A stretch of DNA of 15,572 nucleotides, taken from Desulfocapsa sulfexigens. GTDB taxonomy: Bacteria > Desulfobacterota > Desulfobulbia > Desulfobulbales > Desulfocapsaceae. The DNA lies in NCBI GenBank assembly GCA_020721165.1, contig DYNG01000005.1:1-15572 (forward strand). The letters run 5' to 3'. Shown piece after piece: positions 7,801 through 15,328 of the stretch. The translations under genes were made by a program, and so were the position numbers. The notes beneath the pieces are model-generated. The model was not told the origin of the DNA, ran no database searches, and worked only from the letters and a program-made list of their open reading frames with translations. Positions within the stretch are counted from its first letter, which is position 1. Each line of letters starts with the position of its first letter.

Positions 7801-9149
7801 GCAGAAAAGCGGCTGGGACAGGCGCTTTCGGCCAGCAGGTGCACCTGACCCTCGCGCAGTTCGATGCCCGCCTTGTTGCTGCCGGCCTGTTTGGTAATAA
7901 ATTGTTCCCGATTATTCACCGTTACTCGGCCAAGCTCAATGGGCGCGGCCATCTCCAAGCGCCAGCCATTGTTTTTCTGGCCGCTGATGGAGTCCTGAAT
8001 CGTATAGCCGGAGCCGTCAAAACGAAGCCAGAAATTTCGTTGCAGATGCAACTGATCGGGCGCCGGGGTCGGTGCGCCCCGGCGGGTTTCTTTCAGGTGC
8101 ATGGTCTCCCCGTCCGCTATCCGGTAGGCCGGATAGGTTCGCCACTCGGCGGGCAGGGAGGTTTGCTGAGGATCAACCGCAAACACGCCGCTGATCTCCA
8201 CCGCCCGCAATTCGGGCTGGGAATGGAAAGAGATGATTTCTTCTTTCGGCCAGAAAGGATCAGCGGGACGAGTCCACAAATAGGCAGTCAAAGGCGTATG
8301 CAGGCGCGTGGTAACCCGGAGATTCCACTGACCGGGCCGCACCTGCACCCGGATTCGGCCATCTGCTTCCAAACGGGAGGGCAGATCTCCCGTCACGGCC
8401 AACGGCGTCTGTTGTCCCGGATCAAAAAGAGGCCCGAGTGTGACTTCACGGGCCGCGCCGGCGCTGTCAAGCTTGAGCATGGTCACCACCTGCGCCGGAA
8501 TGGTGTCATCAATCAGGCGATACACCTGGAGGGAGAGGATGTTTTCCACCTTTTCCAGCGTTTGTGAGGAGGCTTGCAGCCAGAGAACGCCCATCTCCGG
8601 CCTCTCCCCGAGTGGGTTAACACCTTCACCGCCGTCAAACCGAGGAAAAGCCTCGTCCTGCCCCCGAACCGTCAGGGCAATCAAGCCGCTGTGGGCCGGA
8701 ACCTTCAATGATTCGGGCAGGGTCTCCCAGGCAAAGCTACCGCTGATCTCATGACTGGCGGCGCCGCCCTTGGCCGTGAGCTTGATAACGGGAACGCCAT
8801 TTCTATTCATGACCAGCGCCTCCTGGCCGTTAACCTTCACCATCTGCGGCCAATGGTCGGTATCTCCGGGAAGCGGCGCCCACCGTTCATGCTGAATCAG
8901 CCACTGCTGCCGGAAGAAGCCACCCTTCTCGTCAACCGTGAGCATCAGCCGGGTCGGCCAGTCACAATGCAGACTGGCGGCATCCTGGTATGAGGGTGCG
9001 CACAGGAGTTCCTCTTCATGGTCATGGAGAACCCAGTCCACCCAGGGGGCTAACGGTGTGGGTATCGCGGTCGTCGCTTGTGCGTATCCCGAGAGGGGCA
9101 GAAAACTGAGCAGCAAAAAAAACAACAGCGATTTGAGCAGAATATTCAT
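4860..9149 (-). CDS. Very large inner-membrane protein with two related periplasmic halves
   Basis: No named function is recognised; similar large uncharacterised proteins probably exist in gammaproteobacteria. The product is about 1429 residues. ATG at 9149 is chosen because it opens a classic signal peptide (MNILLKSLLFFLLLSFLPLS, cleavage near YAQA). The longer frame to 9278 would run into hslO. The order is as follows. First comes periplasmic half A (about 25-495), with CDWP and WAPLPGDTDHWP. Then come four membrane segments (about 498-586), a Pro/Ala/Ser/Met-rich linker (about 597-705) and a membrane segment (734-753). A second signal-like segment follows (771-795, ending WCQAAEIP). Periplasmic half B (about 800-1235) contains AVPLPGNSDHW. 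It ends with four to five membrane segments (about 1240-1395) and a charged cytoplasmic tail. The halves are diverged copies of each other: the last conserved Cys lies exactly 30 residues before PLPG in both, and both end in an LP-x(3)-W-x-LL-like stretch before the membrane. It lies 73 bases after hslO, with a weak ribosome site. Confidence 0.85.
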   Translation of the reverse strand: MNILLKSLLFFLLLSFLPLSGYAQATTAIPTPLAPWVDWVLHDHEEELLCAPSYQDAASLHCDWPTRLMLTVDEKGGFFRQQWLIQHERWAPLPGDTDHWPQMVKVNGQEALVMNRNGVPVIKLTAKGGAASHEISGSFAWETLPESLKVPAHSGLIALTVRGQDEAFPRFDGGEGVNPLGERPEMGVLWLQASSQTLEKVENILSLQVYRLIDDTIPAQVVTMLKLDSAGAAREVTLGPLFDPGQQTPLAVTGDLPSRLEADGRIRVQVRPGQWNLRVTTRLHTPLTAYLWTRPADPFWPKEEIISFHSQPELRAVEISGVFAVDPQQTSLPAEWRTYPAYRIADGETMHLKETRRGAPTPAPDQLHLQRNFWLRFDGSGYTIQDSISGQKNNGWRLEMAAPIELGRVTVNNREQFITKQAGSNKAGIELREGQVHLLAESACPSRFSALSSTLPVAGWDHDFQQVNATLNLPPGWKLLHATGIDAVTGTWTHRWSLLDFFVVIIFTLAVYNLYKKKLLTVIAFVSFVISYHEPEAPHWIWLAILLGVALLRHLPEGKFRQLVKGYQAVVFLILALIAIPFAISQLRTGIYPQLEKPWLAMHSLEEREQQSVRRQAQAPAPMAAGQLSADSDKMVEMTGEPLPTPEMEASMIEGDGSPAVPQEAYKKMKNAVVSASPSASVQKSVVPQYDPKMIQQTGPGLPAWQWNTVALNWSGPVQRDQQIQLTLIGPTTNLVLAVLRVALMVLLVLGILQIHWRSGTGWSWPNWRGRLLGLLLLAGGMMAMPMAPSWCQAAEIPSPEMFEQLRARLLEKDSCFPACAAVADMGVVITPENLTINLVVDSQIDTAVPLPGNSDHWLPQQVFRDDKPAGGLFREGRQLWILMPAGRHLVRLQGKVPAHNTLQLPLALHPAHIQTEMQGWTVEGINDGVAESQLQFKRITENDGTTAQILESGILPPFVRIERTLLLGLSWKVETRVIRTSPLGAAVVLSVPLLPGESVLSEGVRVEEGRAKISLEAQASELRWESVLEKEKLQEVSKGENIYSLRLTHAKNTESAPWTEIWRVDISPIFHLETEGIPVILHNQGLRWYPTWHPWPGEEVRLLISRPGGIDGQTLTIEKSQLQVRPGKRVSDSSLSLSIRSSQGGQHAITLPAAAQLQKAVINGAVQQVRQEQGKIILPIQPGKQNILLEWREPVGLGTIWRTPALDLGISSVNAAIEVSLPKDRWPLLLGGPRLGPAILYWSVLLVLVIVAFAVGKSRLTPLCFYQLFLLGIGMSMGALPACLLVLGWLVALHFRQKMGAEKTGNSFNLMQFSLGLLTVLALIALVWAISQGLLGHPDMNIVGNGSNSSSLRWYQDASGPHLPQAWMVSIPMLAYRLAMLAWALWISFTLLKLLKWGWRIVSEPRLWDSAPRKKAEKMDITGGDKNK
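6432..6617 (-). repeat. Second copy of the internal duplication in the large membrane protein
   Basis: This segment encodes DTAVPLPGNSDHWLPQQV and the following 45 residues. It matches the segment at 8700-8885 in order and spacing. The shared core is PLPG-x-x-DHW, followed by a charged turn, a hydrophobic strand and a KVP- or LKVP-like end. The copies are related at the protein level only, with no DNA-level repeat, so the duplication is old. Confidence 0.7.
8700..8885 (-). repeat. First copy of the internal duplication in the large membrane protein
   Basis: This segment encodes ERWAPLPGDTDHWPQMVKVN and the following residues through ESLKVP. It is the partner of the segment at 6432-6617. A conserved Cys (in CDWP) stands 30 residues before PLPG here, and a Cys (in FPACA) stands 30 residues before PLPG in the other copy. 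This supports a true duplication rather than a chance motif. Confidence 0.7.
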
Positions 9150-9222
9150 GTCTTTGCACAGGAAAAAGGAAGAAAGGCAACAACAGGGGGAACAGATCAA
9201 TGGCGCCAGGAAGCAACCTTTT

Positions 9223-10149
9223 TTATTGCGGCCGGGCCTCTTTCTCACGACAGATATCGGCCAGATCTTCTTGATCAAAGGAATAAACCGTACTACAGAA
9301 ATGACAGGTCAGTTGCACTGGGAACGGCCCGAAATCCCGCATCTCTTCCAGGTCTGGCAAGGACAGATGAGCCAGGAGGCGACGCATCCGGGTATTGCTG
9401 CACCGGCATTGATAACGGACGGTCGTAGTGGCCAGCATTTCCAGAGAGGTCGTCGGGAATTGCTCGCGCAGCCAGGGTTGAATCGCCGTTCCGGCGGCCA
9501 GGGCCTGGGCCAGGGCCGGAAGACTATGGATTTTTTGCTCAATATCAGCAAAAACACCCTCGGCGGCATCGGGCATGGCCTGCACCAACAGGCCGCCAGC
9601 GCCTGTGACTCGTCCAGAACTTTGGTGCGAGTCAAAAGCGACGCTGAGGTGCAGGGCCGTGGCAATCTGTTCAGAAATGCTGTAGTAACGGCCCACCTCC
9701 CTGGCAATACGACCAGACTGCAAGGCCACGCTGCCACTGAAAGGATGACGGGTTTCTTCCAGGAAGCGGGTCACCACCAGAAAACCCTCCCCCCACAAGG
9801 GCAGCAGCTCATTGACCGCAGCAAAGGGCAAATCAGGCGAGGGCAGAGGGATGGGATTCTGTTTGAGATAACCCCGCACCTCGCCGGTGGCTGTGCCCTC
9901 AGCGAGCAGCCCTTTTACCGGCCCCGAGCAGTCCAGACGAAGCCCTATTTCATCAAGACCTTTCAGGGACGAAGCCATAAGAGCCACTGCCAGCAGGCCT
10001 TGACCAAGAATCAGGGTTTCCAGGGGGCCAAGATGATGAAGGGCCTGCATCTCCTGAATCAAGGCCGTCCCATCCAGGATCGCCCCCCGAACGGTTCTGT
10101 CCGCCAGAAAAAAACGGTGCAGATTATTGTTGGCCGCCCCTGTCTGCAT
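9223..10149 (-). CDS. hslO: Hsp33 redox-regulated chaperonin
   Basis: Hsp33 is a cytoplasmic holdase chaperone activated by oxidation. Four cysteines bind zinc when reduced, and disulfide formation on heat plus oxidative stress exposes the client-binding surface. The product of about 308 residues shows the N-terminal family pattern (NNNLHRFFLADRTVRGAILD). Near the C-terminus it has the zinc centre C-x-C (CRC, in VRYQCRCSNTRM) and C-x-x-C (CHFC, in QLTCHFCSTVY), about 30 residues apart. All four cysteines are present. The start is uncertain. ATG at 10149 gives the usual N-terminal length, with GGTGGAG about 12 bases upstream. The adjacent TTG (10152) or the GTG at 10179 are alternatives. The gene follows the universal stress protein gene by 63 bases in the same direction, so the two probably share the promoter at 10784-10812 in a stress-response unit. 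Confidence 0.95.
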   Translation of the reverse strand: MQTGAANNNLHRFFLADRTVRGAILDGTALIQEMQALHHLGPLETLILGQGLLAVALMASSLKGLDEIGLRLDCSGPVKGLLAEGTATGEVRGYLKQNPIPLPSPDLPFAAVNELLPLWGEGFLVVTRFLEETRHPFSGSVALQSGRIAREVGRYYSISEQIATALHLSVAFDSHQSSGRVTGAGGLLVQAMPDAAEGVFADIEQKIHSLPALAQALAAGTAIQPWLREQFPTTSLEMLATTTVRYQCRCSNTRMRRLLAHLSLPDLEEMRDFGPFPVQLTCHFCSTVYSFDQEDLADICREKEARPQ

Positions 10150-10212
10150 CAAGGCCGAAACTCCACCGAAGATCTCCACGGGGAGTAGCCCGGGATTCCG
10201 CCGCTCTTCACG

Positions 10213-10698
10213 CTATTTCGCCGGACAGCAGGTATAGGGGTTCACCGTCATAATCGGGCAGGGCGCCGCCTTTACCACCTTGTCGGCGATACTGCCAAAC
10301 ATGATCTTATCCAGCCCTTTATAGCCATGAGTGCCCATGACAATCAGATTCCCCTGCTCGCGGGCGGCATACTCGATAATCTGCTCCGCCACATCCCCCA
10401 TCAAAATAGTGGATTGCAAGGAGGTTACGCCCTGCGCCTTATAGGAAGCTTCATTGTTCTGGCAGAACGACTCCATCTGTTCACCGGCGCTGGCAAAAAT
10501 TTCCTGCTCCATATCCGCGATACCCATCTGAGGCACAAAAAAACCCGAATAATCGGCAAAGTTTTGCACCACAAAAATCAAACTCAACGACGCCTGGAAT
10601 TTTCCGGCAATATAGGCAGCCGATTCCGCAATCAAAGAAGCGTTGTCAGAGAAATCAATGGGGGTAATGATTCGTTGGATGTCAGGTATTCTGCGCAT
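10213..10698 (-). CDS. Universal stress protein, UspA family
   Basis: This is a cytoplasmic universal stress protein of about 161 residues, the normal single-domain length. It opens with the family's first strand (RRIPDIQRIITPIDFSDNA). It carries the ATP-binding-type motif G-x2-G-x9-G-S in GTHGYKGLDKIMFGSIADKV, followed by APCPIMTVNPY. It should therefore belong to the nucleotide-binding UspA branch. ATG at 10698 is preferred over the in-frame ATG at 10746 because AAGGAG stands six bases upstream and the protein then starts where the fold starts. The C-terminus ends TCCPAK with two adjacent cysteines. It is the first gene of the run usp-hslO-large membrane protein-orphan, with its own promoter. 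A general role in stress survival is known for the family; the specific trigger here is unknown. Confidence 0.94.
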   Translation of the reverse strand: MRRIPDIQRIITPIDFSDNASLIAESAAYIAGKFQASLSLIFVVQNFADYSGFFVPQMGIADMEQEIFASAGEQMESFCQNNEASYKAQGVTSLQSTILMGDVAEQIIEYAAREQGNLIVMGTHGYKGLDKIMFGSIADKVVKAAPCPIMTVNPYTCCPAK

Positions 10699-10783
10699 AT
10701 TAATCTCCTTTTTTCGGTGGATGATGGGGAAAGGGAAAAAACACACGGTATTTTTTCAACCGACTGCGTTTCCGTCAGAACAA

Positions 10784-10812
10784 ATTATCTCATACTTTAA
10801 CCCGTGAAACAA
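10784..10812 (-). promoter_or_regulatory. Sigma70-like promoter upstream of usp
   Basis: On the minus strand, TTGTTT (10807-10812) and GATAAT (10784-10789) are separated by exactly 17 bases. Transcription would start near 10777, giving a leader of about 80 bases before the usp ATG at 10698. The promoter lies just after the asmA-family stop at 10822. It therefore marks the start of a new transcription unit on the same strand rather than simple read-through from ligA-asmA. Confidence 0.6.
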
Positions 10813-10821
10813 GGTTCTGGG

Positions 10822-13290
10822 TCAATCACCCTCAGCGCCTCTGACTTCCTCAGGGGCTTCCTCAGGGGCTTCTTCCTCAGACGCGGCCGGGCTCTCGGTC
10901 TGTTCCTCCATCTGACCGGATTCCGGCAACGACGCAACTGGCGGCAGGATCTCGCTGGTTGAGGCTGGACGCAAACTCGCCGTCTGACTCAAATGGGCAA
11001 GAGAGCCAACCATTTTATAAAAAACGGCCTGATTGCACAAGGCAGCGATACCGTTTCGACCATCAGGATCACAGTCAGGGGAAAAAGAAACGGCCAGGGA
11101 AGAATCCACCTGCTGGCTGGCCAGATCGAGGTCAGCGGTTCCGGCAATGGACAATATGGTGGACGCAAACGACAGGTCATCACTGTGGAAAACCCCGCCA
11201 CGAATCCTCCCTCCCACCGCCAGACGGCTAAACGATAACCGCTCGCCAGCCCCTTCCTCACTGCCACCCCCCGATATTTTCCCGGCCCCGGCTTCATTGT
11301 CGCCATCCTCCTCCTGGGCGACCTCCCGACTCGTGACGGAATGCATTTCCATCGCAACCGGCACCTCTGGTTCCTGTCCGTCTATCTCAGCACGAATAAC
11401 CGGCAGAAGCTGCCAGTCCCCGATCTCCCCATTCACCACTTCAAACCGTAAAGCGCCATTCATCTGATTGAGGATCTTCCGTTGATTCACGCCCCGACTG
11501 GTCAGATCGGCATGGAGGTTGGCCGTGCCGGTCATACCCTCTTTGCCGGTCATATCCAGGAAAAGAGGGGCCAGTTGCAGGGCGGTCAGGTCGCGCTTGA
11601 TCTGAAGTTTTGCGGTATCCCCGCTCAGATCGAGACGATCTTCACCTTGCAATGCCCCCCCATACAACGAGGCGGTCAAAGGCGCCAGCTGGATCACCCC
11701 CCCCTGGCCAATGACCGTGGCCTGCACCTGCGCCAGATGCGCCCCTCTCACCTGCAGGGAATCAATGGCCAGATTGAGCTTCAATGAAGCCGTTTTCAGA
11801 AAATCAACCGGCAGTGAAAAGTTGCCGGGCCACAAAAGAAAGGGCTGCCAAAACGGCAAAGGCGGGGCGGATATATTGTTCGCCACGATTGAGGGCGATG
11901 GCCGGAAGGCATAACGATCACTGTCCAGACGATCCGCCTTGAGATCCGCTTCCCATTGCGGATGCTCATCTTCTTCAACCGACCGGCGCCTGATACTGCC
12001 GGTCCAGGTACTTTCATCCACCAGAACGGTCAGATCAGACAGCTCTGTCAGCCCCATATCCCCGGTGAGTGAGAGCTTCGCCTGCATCCGGGTAAAGGCC
12101 TCGGCATTCGCAGCAAGTTTGCGGGTGATCTTGAGCCGCTGGAGAGTCGCCTGCGGTGAACACTCCGGGATGTTCAGGGAGAAGGAATAACGGGGAGAGG
12201 AGAAATTATCCAGGGCGCCGCTGCCCTGAACCACAATATCGCCATGTATCAAGGTGAAATCCTTGATCGTTACCGCCCCCGCTGTCGTATTCTCCCCATC
12301 TATCTGAGGAAAAGAGATTTCACTGTTACTGGCCAGGGATATGTTCAGGCTTTTTCTGGAGAGCGATTTCCCCTTGATCAACCCTTCAGCCTGTAAATCT
12401 TCGAGGACAAGGCGCTGCTCCTGAAATAAGGCGGTCGCGTTGCCCTGCATGGTGATCTCCCCAGAATGAATCAGGGCTGGACTCTCGGGGGTCTTGCTGT
12501 TATCAAGGGCAAGATTGAAGCTGGCCTCATAAGGAAAAGGAATTTTTTCGCGCAGACGACCCACTGTCATCTGCCCATTTTTAATCAAGGCGACCCGTCC
12601 GTTGCCCCGGTTTTCATACCGCGCCTGCATGTCAGAGAAAGAGAGTTTGCCGATGTCCAGACCTTCCGTCTTTGGTTGCAACCAGCGGCAAACCGAGAAG
12701 AAGAAAGGAGAACGACACCAATGGCGGACAAATGAGGCCACGGACGGGGCATCTGTCACCATCGGCGCCTCGCTCGAACCACTGCTGTTTTCTGCTGGGG
12801 CGCTGGCCCCTTCGGACTTGGGCAAGGGTTCCCGGGTGGCCGCCTCGGCCAGCGGAGCCGCAGGAAATTCCTGCCAGTTGCCACGACCATCGGCATTTCG
12901 CACCAGATTCAGGGTCAGGCCAGCACACTCTATTCGGGACAGGTGTAATCGCTGAAAAAGCAACAACGGCAGCAGAGATATCTCTATGGTCGTTTTTTCG
13001 CTTTCGAGAATAGTGCTGTCAGGAAAGATGGTATTACTGGCCAGGGTGGCCAAGCGCACCGAACCGACAACACAGGAGGCGTGCAGCAGTGGAGAGATCT
13101 GAAGCTTGATATCACCGGTGATGACCACCTCTCGCCCACTCTGTTCCCGAAGGAAATCAGCAATCTGCGCTTTGTAATCATTGGGATTCACCCATAATGG
13201 CAAAGAACTTATCAGAACGAAGAGGGCGACCGCGCCACAAAACAGCAGGCCAATCATCCATCGCGCAATCGTACGAATCATTGTGATCAT
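10822..13290 (-). CDS. AsmA-family envelope protein
   Basis: AsmA-like proteins are inner-membrane-anchored periplasmic proteins of the bridge-like (AsmA/TamB/YhdP) group. They are linked to outer-membrane assembly and lipid transport. The product of about 822 residues has one N-terminal membrane segment (about 8-33). The diagnostic NPNDYKAQIADFLREQSGRE and VVITGDIKLQISPLL follow. The C-terminal AsmA repeat region contains the RKILNQMNGALRFEVVNGE stretch (about 600-620) and SFASTILSIAGTADLDL. Two low-complexity stretches stand out: a Gly/Glu-rich insert (GAGKISGGGSEEGAGER) and an acidic Pro/Ala/Glu C-terminal tail. The start is ambiguous. ATG at 13290 or 13281 suits the membrane anchor. A TTG at 13320 would overlap the ligA stop as TTGA. 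None has a clear ribosome site, so coupling to ligA translation is plausible. It is longer than E. coli AsmA (about 617 residues). Confidence 0.9.
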   Translation of the reverse strand: MITMIRTIARWMIGLLFCGAVALFVLISSLPLWVNPNDYKAQIADFLREQSGREVVITGDIKLQISPLLHASCVVGSVRLATLASNTIFPDSTILESEKTTIEISLLPLLLFQRLHLSRIECAGLTLNLVRNADGRGNWQEFPAAPLAEAATREPLPKSEGASAPAENSSGSSEAPMVTDAPSVASFVRHWCRSPFFFSVCRWLQPKTEGLDIGKLSFSDMQARYENRGNGRVALIKNGQMTVGRLREKIPFPYEASFNLALDNSKTPESPALIHSGEITMQGNATALFQEQRLVLEDLQAEGLIKGKSLSRKSLNISLASNSEISFPQIDGENTTAGAVTIKDFTLIHGDIVVQGSGALDNFSSPRYSFSLNIPECSPQATLQRLKITRKLAANAEAFTRMQAKLSLTGDMGLTELSDLTVLVDESTWTGSIRRRSVEEDEHPQWEADLKADRLDSDRYAFRPSPSIVANNISAPPLPFWQPFLLWPGNFSLPVDFLKTASLKLNLAIDSLQVRGAHLAQVQATVIGQGGVIQLAPLTASLYGGALQGEDRLDLSGDTAKLQIKRDLTALQLAPLFLDMTGKEGMTGTANLHADLTSRGVNQRKILNQMNGALRFEVVNGEIGDWQLLPVIRAEIDGQEPEVPVAMEMHSVTSREVAQEEDGDNEAGAGKISGGGSEEGAGERLSFSRLAVGGRIRGGVFHSDDLSFASTILSIAGTADLDLASQQVDSSLAVSFSPDCDPDGRNGIAALCNQAVFYKMVGSLAHLSQTASLRPASTSEILPPVASLPESGQMEEQTESPAASEEEAPEEAPEEVRGAEGD
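10845..10868. repeat. Tandem 12-mer in the 3' end of the asmA-family gene
   Basis: CTTCCTCAGGGG is repeated exactly twice (10845-10856 and 10857-10868), followed by a partial third unit. On the coding strand it encodes the EEAPEEAPEEV stretch of the acidic tail. Copy-number change by slippage would add or remove four residues without breaking the frame. Confidence 0.8.
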
Positions 13291-13316
13291 TTTTTCTGGT
13301 TGCCAACGGGCCTTGT

Positions 13317-15323
13317 TCAACGGTGAATCAGATGCAGAAATTCCTGCTCGGTTAGAATCATCTTGCCAAGCTCTTTGGCTTTTGTCAATTTTGAGCCCGC
13401 CTTTTCTCCGGCCACCAGGCAGGTCATTTTCTGACTGATCGCGGTGGCGACCGTCCCCCCATTGTCTTTGACCAGCTTTTTGGCTTCTGTGCGGGACAGG
13501 GTGGCGAGGGTTCCGGTAAAAAGGACAACCTGGCCACTCAAAGGCAGATCATCCCGCACTGCCTGTCCCGCCTGGGGAACAACGCCGGCCTGAGCCAGCC
13601 GCGCAAACCAGAGCCGCACCTCTGGATCATGCATATACTCAACAATGCTGCTGGCTGCCTGTTCGCCAATGCCTGCAATCTCCAGCAGGCTCTCCAGGGA
13701 GGCGTCCATGACCCGCTCCAGCGAGAGCAGAGTCTGCTCAAGAAGAGCGGCAGTCACCTCCCCGACAAAACGGATGCCCAGGGCGGCCAGAAATTTTGCC
13801 AGCGGTGGATGCCTGGCCTCATTGATGGCCGCCAGCGCCTTCTCGGCGGATTTATCGCCCCAGCCCTCCAGAACGGCAAGCTGCTCCCGTCGCAAAGAAA
13901 AAATATCAGGAATATCGGCGACCAGACCAGAGGTAAAAAGCTGCTCCATGTTTTTTTTCCCCAATCCATCAATATCGAGGCCGGCCTTTGAACAAAAGTG
14001 AATCAGGGAGCGCAGCCTTTGGGCCGGACAATGGGGATTGACACAGCGGGTGGCAGACTCGCCCTCGACCCTGACCAGGGGATGAGCGCAGACCGGACAA
14101 TGGGAAGGCATGGCGATGGCCTGCTCGGTGCCATTTCGTTTTTCAACCACGACCTTAACCACCTCGGGAATCACATCGCCGGCCCGCTGGACAAAGACGG
14201 TATCACCTATCCTCAGGTCTTTTCGTTGAATCTCATCATCATTATGGAGGGTGGCCCGACTGACCGTCACCCCGCCGACCTCCACCGGCGCAAGGATGGC
14301 CACCGGCGTGATGGCCCCGGTTCGTCCCACCTGAAAATCAACGGCCAGCAGGCGGGTCGTGGCCTGAATGGCCGGAAATTTACAGGCAATGGCCCAGCGC
14401 GGGGCCCGGGCCTTGCTGCCCAACCGCTGTTGAAGCGCAAAACTATCCACCTTGACCACCATCCCGTCAATCTCATAGGGCAAGGCATGGCGCAGGGCGG
14501 AAAACTGGTCAAAGGCGGCGATAACCTCGGCCACAGACGGGCAGCGGCGAACCAGGGTGTTGACCGGCAGCCCCAGAGATAAAAACCAGGACAAGAGTTG
14601 AATTTGACCGTCACAACCTGGCGCATGGCCAGTATCGGCAATGGCATAGGCAAAGAATTTCAGGGGACGAGCGGCCGTGATCGCCGGATCAAGCTGGCGC
14701 AGTGAACCGGCGGCGGCATTGCGGGGGTTGGCAAAAGGCGGCAGATCGTTCAATGCCCGTTCCTGATTCAGGGCCAGCAGGTCCTGCCGCTCCATGTACA
14801 CCTCGCCCCGCACCTCCATAAGGGGGGGAAAATCACCGTGGAGTTGATGAGGAATGGTGGCGATGGTCATCAGTTGCGCGGTTATATCCTCGCCCCGATT
14901 GCCATCGCCCCGGGTGCTGCCCTGGCGCAGAAGCCCCTGTTCATAGACCAGCTCCACGGCCAATCCGTCAATTTTCAGCTCGGCGGCATAGACCAGCATC
15001 TCCCGGGGAACGGCCTGATTGAGAAAACGAAACAGGCGATCCTCAAAGGCGCGCAGATCCCCGGCGCTAAAGGCATTCTCCAGACTGAGCATGGGCAGGC
15101 GATGCTCCACCTGAGAAAAGCCCTCAAGGGGAGCCGCGCCAGGCCGCCGGGTTGGGGAATCGGGCTGGGCCAACTCGGGATATTGCTTCTCAAGGGCCAG
15201 TAACTCATGGAAAAGACGGTCATACTCGCCGTCTGCAATCAAGGGGTCATCGAGAACGAAATAGCGATGGGCATGTTCCTTGACAAGGGCCGTAAGCTCC
15301 CTGATTCTTTGAGCATCGTTCAT
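13317..15323 (-). CDS. ligA: NAD-dependent DNA ligase
   Basis: LigA seals nicks in duplex DNA using NAD, an essential step in joining Okazaki fragments and in repair. At 668 residues it has the standard length and domain order. The N-terminal Ia-like region carries YFVLDDPLIADGEYDRLFHE and is followed by adenylation motif I, AELKIDG, with the catalytic lysine at residue 117. Further adenylation-domain motifs include TRGDGNRGEDIT and MEVRGEVYM. Next come the OB fold (VGRTGAITPVA) and the four-cysteine zinc finger (CPVCAHP ... CVNPHCP, about 405-430). The helix-hairpin-helix region and the C-terminal BRCT domain (about 593-668) complete it. No key residue is missing. The ATG at 15323 fits the family start, although no strong ribosome site precedes it. 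The gene starts 5 bases after a tautomerase remnant and its stop touches the asmA-family gene. Confidence 0.98.
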   Translation of the reverse strand: MNDAQRIRELTALVKEHAHRYFVLDDPLIADGEYDRLFHELLALEKQYPELAQPDSPTRRPGAAPLEGFSQVEHRLPMLSLENAFSAGDLRAFEDRLFRFLNQAVPREMLVYAAELKIDGLAVELVYEQGLLRQGSTRGDGNRGEDITAQLMTIATIPHQLHGDFPPLMEVRGEVYMERQDLLALNQERALNDLPPFANPRNAAAGSLRQLDPAITAARPLKFFAYAIADTGHAPGCDGQIQLLSWFLSLGLPVNTLVRRCPSVAEVIAAFDQFSALRHALPYEIDGMVVKVDSFALQQRLGSKARAPRWAIACKFPAIQATTRLLAVDFQVGRTGAITPVAILAPVEVGGVTVSRATLHNDDEIQRKDLRIGDTVFVQRAGDVIPEVVKVVVEKRNGTEQAIAMPSHCPVCAHPLVRVEGESATRCVNPHCPAQRLRSLIHFCSKAGLDIDGLGKKNMEQLFTSGLVADIPDIFSLRREQLAVLEGWGDKSAEKALAAINEARHPPLAKFLAALGIRFVGEVTAALLEQTLLSLERVMDASLESLLEIAGIGEQAASSIVEYMHDPEVRLWFARLAQAGVVPQAGQAVRDDLPLSGQVVLFTGTLATLSRTEAKKLVKDNGGTVATAISQKMTCLVAGEKAGSKLTKAKELGKMILTEQEFLHLIHR

Positions 15324-15328
15324 TGCAC

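Noticed and set aside
6882..8567. A 561-codon open frame on the plus strand
   Set aside because: It lies wholly antisense to the large membrane protein. Its translation is rich in Arg, Gln, Gly and His with no recognisable domain, as expected for an antisense shadow in G/C-rich sequence. The opposite strand has a signal peptide, membrane helices and an internal duplication.
9150..9278. A 43-residue N-terminal extension of the large membrane protein
   Set aside because: It would overlap hslO and place a clear signal peptide internally. The ATG at 9149 starts exactly at that signal peptide.
8938..10188. A 416-codon open frame on the plus strand
   Set aside because: It spans the antisense of hslO and the start of the large membrane protein. 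The minus strand encodes the unmistakable Hsp33 zinc motif here, so the plus frame is a shadow.
10735..10757. GAAAAAA/TTTTTTC inverted repeat upstream of usp
   Set aside because: The 7-bp stem is almost entirely A/T and lies between the promoter and the start codon. It is too weak for a terminator and likely reflects A/T-rich leader composition.
11697..11704. Run of eight C residues in the asmA-family gene, and a run of eight T residues in ligA near 13951
   Set aside because: Both are in frame within intact conserved coding sequence and away from catalytic motifs. They are worth noting for sequencing accuracy but do not suggest programmed frameshifting.
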